Below, piece after piece: positions 31,168-36,153 of a DNA stretch of 36,153 nucleotides. Both the position numbers and the translations under genes were made by a program. The notes beneath the pieces were generated by a model that saw nothing but the letters and a program-made list of their open reading frames with translations, ran no database searches and was not told where the DNA came from. Origin of the DNA: Gamarada debralockiae (Eukaryota; Ascomycota; Leotiomycetes; Helotiales; Hyphodiscaceae); the NCBI GenBank assembly GCA_002803225.1, contig NXFV01001055.1, positions 1 through 36,153 of the forward strand, read 5' to 3'. Position 1 is the first letter of the stretch; the number at the start of each line of letters is the position of its first letter.

Positions 31168-33695
31168 CTACGTATCTGTTTGCGATGCGTCACAGCTCTC
31201 AACGTCGACTTGAACCCTCACATGGATGTCTCCAATATTACCGAGGGAGACGGGAGGCTCCTGCCCCTCCGACACTCCAACTCCTCTCCAATTCCGTGGT
31301 AGTTGTGGTATCAGCATTCCAATATTCGGCATGAATGACCTTTTCTTGCGAAACAGCTGTCGCACGACAAAGTGCAGAATCCGCCAGCGTGATGGACGGC
31401 TTTTCCCTCCGTGGAAAATCCCAAGGTTATCGAACGCAGCTCCCCGCTCCTTCCACTTAATTTCCTCATCGTTGCGCATCTCGTTGATATGGGAGTCTAT
31501 AAACTTTCGGATAATCGACGGCCGGTTTATTGGCTTGAAAATGGAAGCAATGTTGTTGATGTTGAAGACAAAGGTATATGTGCAAATGCTGACAATGGGA
31601 AGAACAGCCGCAAAGGCTGACAAGCTGAACAGTGTATCATTGATACTCCAGAGGGACTTGAGGCACAAAATCTGTCAGCCAAATACTAATATGGAAAGAT
31701 AACCAAGTTGTCGTGACCAGGGAGTGAGAAACCTACAGTGCAAAACGTGAGGGGAAGGAAGAAGATGCTCACAAAAGTGAGGAGTCTAATATTCTCTCCA
31801 AGCTGCGTGGAAGTTCGACTTTCCATAACGGCACTAGCACTAAACAGCTGCAGACATTCATCAGCGGCGGGTCTCAGTTGTCTGAAGTTCATAACCCACG
31901 CCATCTCTCAAAGCCATTGCCTCTTCTTTCTTGTATCGAAATCTTATTTTCAGTTGTTGTAGTTTTTGAATAGTGAGGCCATGCTTCTTGATTCGGTGAT
32001 GGAATTCTCTCCGTGCCATCTCCGTGCTAGGTGGGTTCAATTTCATGAGTTCTACAAAGCGCTTCATCTGGGAAATGTTGTCTGATATACTGTTGCCAGC
32101 TTCTTCAAGAAAGCCGATTGCCCAGAAGTATTTCTTGGATCTTGAGAATGCCTCATCGTCAGTCAACAAGCTGTCGTGATATTGGGGGTTCAACAGTCCT
32201 TTCTTTTCGCTAAGGATCTCGTCAAAATACTCTGCGATCTCTTCCCATCGACTGACTACTGCCAGTAGGGCATTATGGATGAAGTCGCTCATCTCGTCTA
32301 TCATTTCATGGGTATGCCCTCTAGCAAGGTCGTCGATTTTCTCGGAGTAATAGAGATGGGGAAATTGAAAGGGTCGGAGGCATATCATTGTCCAGAAAAT
32401 TGCCCGGAATTTTGAGGTTGGCAATCCACTGTTAGGAATCGCCATGATCTATAAGATTTCTGTGAGCAAGTTCCGTGGCTCCAAACGCTAGACTTCAAAG
32501 ACTTACAGTTAAAGCACTCTCTCGAATTTGGCGAGGCTTCAGTCTATTCTTTCGCCCATCGCTATGAAGCTCTCCGCAAGGCCATAATTCCATCAATCTT
32601 CGTCCTGGCATTAGGTCTCAAGATCTCGAAGAATGTGATGTGGAATAGTATACAACCTTAGGTTTCCATTTCAGAATGATGTGTGTGTACTGTTCTTTGG
32701 CATCTCAGGTGGTACTCGACAGCACGCCATATCATTTCATCGGTAGGTTGGTGGAAGATTGTCTCCGTTGAATCCGAGAATAGAAATGGACAAAGATCGC
32801 TTGGACTAGGATCTTCCTGAATGAAGGATTCTCCGTGGTTTGAAAGAGTAGTTAAACCTTGCAGATTTCTCACATTGTCAGCAGTGCCTTCCAGCTAAGA
32901 TTAATACGGACATACATTATTCGTCGCCAAGGCGCAATGAGAGGAGAGAGCGTGGCTGAACTTCCACAAGTCCCACGGACTCCATCCATCATCCTTAAAT
33001 TCTTCAGTCCTTCTTGTGTGAGCTCGGGTATTTTACTGCCAGGGAACCAATATGCGGATATTCCCCTGTCAAACCAATCCCAGACGTTAAAGCAGCTGCC
33101 TCTCTGCATTTCGATATCATCAGACTTATGAAAATGCAGCAAAAAGTTCCGAACTTTGATCAGAATTGTTGAATCAGACATAGGCGCAAGAAAACAGAAG
33201 GTAACTCTGTTTTCATGCGGGATCTTCCAACAATCACCAGTGATAGACGTCCATTCGGATTTTCGGATTATTTCGTCAGGATCATCGATATGCTCTTCAT
33301 CGGTCAAGTGAGTGCCATATAATGTACTCCAGTAGGGTACCGCATTTGACTTGTATCTTTTCAACCCTTCTTCCAGAAGTGGCCCAAGTCGGTTCTCTAT
33401 CGACAACAGCCGGCTTGAATCGGCTCTGTTAGAACGTTTAAACGGGGAGCTTTGAGTTTTCTGTCGACCTTTGAGAATTAAAACCCGCAACTGGACCTCT
33501 TGAACTCACCGATAAGTAATTTGCCTCTGTTCCTGTTAAATCGAGATTCATAACCTGGCGGCCGACCTGCAGCTGCTGGATCTGTTCACTTTGCCGAGCA
33601 AGATGGACCCCAATCTTTTTCAACTCGCTGACAATACCTTTCAGTAACTCTTTCACATCTTCGTTATCGGTCACTTCTGTAGATTGAGACGTCAT
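31168..33695 (-). CDS. Fungal CorA-like Mg2+ channel-type protein, apparently disrupted
   Basis: In-phase exons are 33695-33510, 33460-32916, 32868 to about 32700, about 32608-32507, 32448-31900, 31847-31737 and 31656-31168 (about 745 aa). The N-terminus has a coiled coil (VSELKKIGVHLARQSEQIQQ). A middle globular part follows (FRAIFWTMICLRPFQFPHLY, FWAIGFLEEAGNSISD). A long helix leads to two membrane segments at the C-terminus (LLTFVSIFFLPLTFC and FAAVLPIVSICTYTFVF). The segment LFSASAVMESRTSTQLGEN before the first is characteristic of fungal CorA-like proteins. A GMN motif is not seen. Between 32700 and 32608 no intron keeps phase. One continuous reading (YTHIILKWKPKVVYYSTSHS) needs a one-base shift and crosses a TGA near 32620. 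It is probably broken, or else spliced in a way I cannot see. A MITE lies 125 bp upstream. Confidence 0.7.
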
Positions 33696-33913
33696 CTTCC
33701 CTGGGTAAGGCTGTGTTCGCGACAGTTTCCGACTGGAGTGTTGCTAAAACCCCTGCCAGACAGTAGTAAAGAGGCACAAGACCCAGAGACAGATGGTGGT
33801 GTATCAATTGCAAACTGATCAGGCTGGTTTTCATACAGTATCCGCAGGGCAAATGATACAAGGTACATCGGCCAAGTATCATTTGCCCTTTCGATATCAT
33901 CGGTAATTTTTTA

Positions 33914-33992
33914 GGGGCTTAACCACTAAACGATAGGCTAGAAAGCCACTAATCTCGCTAAACCTTTATGGTCTATTTAGTGGTAATGCCCC
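33914..33992. repeat. 79-bp foldback nested in the MITE
   Basis: GGGGCTTAACCACTAAA at 33914-33930 pairs with its near complement at 33976-33992 (15 of 17). It may be a second, older insertion or part of the MITE core. Confidence 0.55.
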
Positions 33993-34022
33993 CGTAAGTA
34001 TTAATTTTAAACTAATCGCGAT

Positions 34023-34062
34023 CGATACGATTCGATACGATTCGATACTATTCGATACTAGT
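34023..34062. repeat. 10-bp tandem repeat, four copies
   Basis: The unit CGATACGATT occurs twice exactly, then as CGATACTATT and CGATACTAGT, inside the MITE core. Confidence 0.8.
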
Positions 34063-34484
34063 GGAAACTTGTACCTTTGCATCATTTTGCCCTTCGATAC
34101 TGTATCAAACACCGGCCTGAAACTGATGCTGTATGTACAAGGTTATATACAACCTCGCGAAAGTACCGCTCTAGAATCCCCATGTGTACAATCGGGTGTA
34201 AGTTGCTGAAGGGTTGAATACTGTCACTTGCAAAATCGACTTCATCTTAAACTCCTTTCAGGAAGGATGTCAGCCCCGATGTGCACGGATCTCCGCCGAC
34301 TTTCTATACTTAGTTTAGCGCCAGGCATCAACGCAAGATGTACCTGCCAGTCGATATATTTGGAGCTTGAATCTGTTCTTCCTTCGTTGCCGACAACAAG
34401 TCAAGGAAATCACTCTTTAGGTCATCGGTTGACTAATATTTCTGGTCTCTTTATTCTTAACCTAGCCTTTAAGACAGATACAAG

Positions 34485-35141
34485 ATGGCGACTATCATAG
34501 TACCTAAGGAATACAGGTAAGTTCCTGTCAGATGAACTAGTGCATAAGGCACCTATTTTTAGCTCCACACCTCATTTCCCATTGTATTTAGTCTCCTACC
34601 TTAGATTCTATTCTACAGACTTTTCTCCCCATCCGACAGTTCCTAGTAATCTCTACTGATTTCAAGACAAGACGGGCTGTCTAACTGGATCTGAAGATAT
34701 GTCCTCCTTATAGCCACAGAAACCTTCTTACTCGCCTTCCGGCACAGCATGCGTGTCTTGGTCTTCCGCAAAATATCTGGTATCAGCTAGCCCAACGCAT
34801 ATGCCGAATGGATCGCCCATGCTCCTCCAGAGGATAAGAAGCTCGCTATGTACCTTTTCAACTGCTCGCAACCGGCCCACTACAACTTCCTCGAGAACAA
34901 TACCCAAGTTTTGGCTGCTATTCTAATTGATGATTTGAAGCACCCAATTACAAGCACTGTGCTCGGAGTAGTGTGGAGTGTCTGCCGCATATTGTATGCG
35001 GTTGGTTATACAAGGTCTGGCAACAAAAACGCTAGGGGGAGGTATGCCGGCGCTGGCGCTTGGTTTGCCCAATTTGCGTTGTTCGGCGTTGCTGGCAAGG
35101 TCGGATACGATCTTCTCACGGCATGTCGGACACTATTCTAA
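34485..35141 (+). pseudogene. MAPEG-family microsomal glutathione transferase (MGST3-like) with early stop
   Basis: Exon 1 (34485-34516) reads MATIIVPKEY. Exon 2 (34697-35141) continues in phase with YVLLIAT after a 180-nt intron (GTAAGT, CTAAC branch, AAG acceptor). The expected 158 aa fits the family. Characteristic parts are PNAYAEW, then FNCSQPAHYNFLEN (the MAPEG signature with a conserved Asn-x-x-Glu-like core), VLGVVWSVCRILYAVGYT and a final helix FAQFALFGVAGKVGYDLL. MAPEG enzymes are four-helix membrane proteins that detoxify lipid peroxides with glutathione. A TAG at 34788-34790 (codon 42) replaces the residue before PNAYA, usually Tyr. No intron of workable size removes it. The rest of the frame is clean, so inactivation looks recent. 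Confidence 0.82.
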
Positions 35142-35979
35142 GGGGATGACTGAGCTCACTTTGGCACTTTATTATAACCTTGAGAGGGTGAGATAATTCA
35201 GAGGATTGCGTTGACGTCGTATATATCTGAACAAGCTATGGTTTTAGAGTCGCAGGCATATTCATATCATTAAGCTGTATTTTTGTTAGTTAGTTGCCAC
35301 AGCTCACCGTCAAACAGCCCATGCGGACTTTGGCACTGTGACTCCCACAGGACTATTATTCTTGCCTTGTACTGTAATGTTGTATTGTGTGTAGAGGACC
35401 GTTAAGAGTGTTTCTATTCAAATAATGCTAATTATTAATAATTAATTGTGTAAATTGTACAAATAGGGTGCTATAGGTCCCTAGCTACACCCCTACTAGC
35501 GTAGACAATTTCTGACAGACGAAGGGATAGAGCATAAAGATATCTGAGGGGGCGCCCGGTGGCGGATCACCCGATGACCCCGCTAATCCTGTAATCGGCC
35601 GTAGATATCACCCCAACAAAATGACCACGACGCTGCGCACGATACTATCAACGCGACCCTACGTCGTACGACTCTAAGACTTAAGATAGTTTATAGTCAC
35701 ATATAGATAGCTTGCGCATTCGAGTTTGAGGCGATTTGGCCTAGGATTGCGTGCGTGGCGTGGCCCTAAAGTTTAGCTGGCGCAAGTGCGCTAAAGGCCC
35801 CTAAAAATATAGTGAGGCGAGCCTGTACTACAGCGTATAGACAGTGTGTACAGTATATACAGCGCACACTATTTACTTACTATACCCACTATACTCCTGA
35901 GCTCTACTCATTACAATATAAGTGTACAAATATTACAATTAGCTAAAGACTAATTTCTATACTAATTTCTATACTAATC
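35142..35979. other. Intergenic, repeat-like near the right end
   Basis: No gene is seen. A GC-rich patch (35549-35660) and a hairpin near 35772-35795 (TTTAGC with GCTAAA) lie in otherwise AT-rich DNA. A 12-bp direct repeat CTAATTTCTATA occurs twice at 35950-35975. Confidence 0.45.
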
Positions 35980-36153
35980 CTACTGCGCTCGCGCCTTCTT
36001 CCGTACATCCTTGATCCCCTTGATGACCTTGTCAAGGGAGGCCTTCGTACGTACGCGCTCCTGCTCTATAGCCTCTACGACTACCTCAATTGCCTCTGGA
36101 TCACTAAGGCTATTCCCAACCCTAGCTATGATCTCATCAATAATAACCTTCCG
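35980..36153 (-). CDS. C-terminal part of a reading frame entering from the right edge
   Basis: A minus-strand frame is open from the window edge to TAG at 35982-35980, 57 codons. It is charged and helical (DPEAIEVVVEAIEQERVR, ASLDKVIKGIKDVRKKARAQ), like a coiled-coil tail. I do not recognise the family. The repeat-like setting makes an element-encoded protein plausible. The start lies outside the window. Confidence 0.4.
   Translation of the reverse strand, partial: RKVIIDEIIARVGNSLSDPEAIEVVVEAIEQERVRTKASLDKVIKGIKDVRKKARAQ

Larger units (their letters stand above)
33820..34119. mobile_element. 300-bp hAT-type MITE with 8-bp target duplication
   Basis: Imperfect terminal inverted repeats of about 50 bp lie at 33820-33867 and 34070-34119. 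The ends are CAGGCTGGTTTTCATACAGT and, inverted, CAGGCCGGTGTTTGATACAGT, and further in both carry AGGGCAAA and a shared GGTACA. The element is flanked by a perfect 8-bp duplication, AAACTGAT, at 33812-33819 and 34120-34127. CAG ends plus 8-bp duplications are the hAT superfamily signature. The core codes for nothing, so it must have been moved by a transposase from elsewhere. The intact duplication argues for recent insertion. A perfect 13-bp hairpin (GGGCAAATGATAC and its complement, 33847-33888) sits at the left end. Confidence 0.85.

Noticed and set aside
34760..34790. Tiny intron removing the TAG in the MAPEG gene
   Set aside because: The only phase-0 option would be 37 nt and would delete conserved residues before PNAYA.
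1..36153. CRISPR array, prokaryotic operons or ribosomal RNA
   Set aside because: No regularly spaced repeats, no Shine-Dalgarno-linked gene runs and no rRNA-like blocks were seen. The introns mark this as eukaryotic.

Overview
This window is nuclear DNA of a filamentous ascomycete (Pezizomycotina). The genes carry short 45-115 nt introns with GTRAGT-like donors and CTRAC-like branch sites. The protein families are typically fungal: 2EXR, DUF3712, Zn2Cys6 regulator, NIS1 effector, fungal CorA-like channel, and several MFS carriers. Leotiomycetes or a related plant-associated lineage is my guess. Genes for secreted proteins (kievitone hydratase-like, TRI14-like, NIS1) suggest a fungus that lives on or in plants.

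Left third (1-11 kb) is AT-rich accessory DNA with relics. It holds a Tc1/mariner DD34E transposase stopped by six in-frame TAG codons at likely Trp positions, a tRNA-like 77-mer, and a GC-rich gene for a secreted kievitone hydratase-like protein. Next come a Myb-domain gene relic, a 190-bp foldback element and a secreted TRI14-like gene. A long dead reading frame at 7453-8640 has stops that again fall where Trp would fit, and one uncharacterised small ORF follows. The stop patterns look like repeat-induced point mutation (RIP).

Middle (12-20.6 kb): a DUF3712 protein, a 2EXR protein with a probable GC-AG intron, the NIS1 core effector, a pseudogene with four frame changes, and an intact nine-exon MFS drug/polyamine-type transporter.

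Right (20.7-36 kb): a sugar transporter with a frameshift faces a Zn2Cys6 regulator with a premature stop. They look like a carrier/regulator pair decaying together. An intact LRR protein and an intact aldo/keto reductase are divergently arranged. A CorA-like channel gene is disrupted or hard to splice, and a complete 300-bp hAT-type MITE with an 8-bp target duplication lies in its upstream region. A MAPEG (MGST3-like) gene carries an early TAG. A partial reading frame enters from the right edge.

No single metabolic cluster is evident. The window reads as an accessory, possibly fast-evolving region in which secreted host-interaction genes stay intact while transport, regulatory and detoxification genes collect stops and frameshifts. 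Sequencing error cannot be excluded for the single-lesion genes. All exon borders were placed by eye from splice motifs and reading phase.
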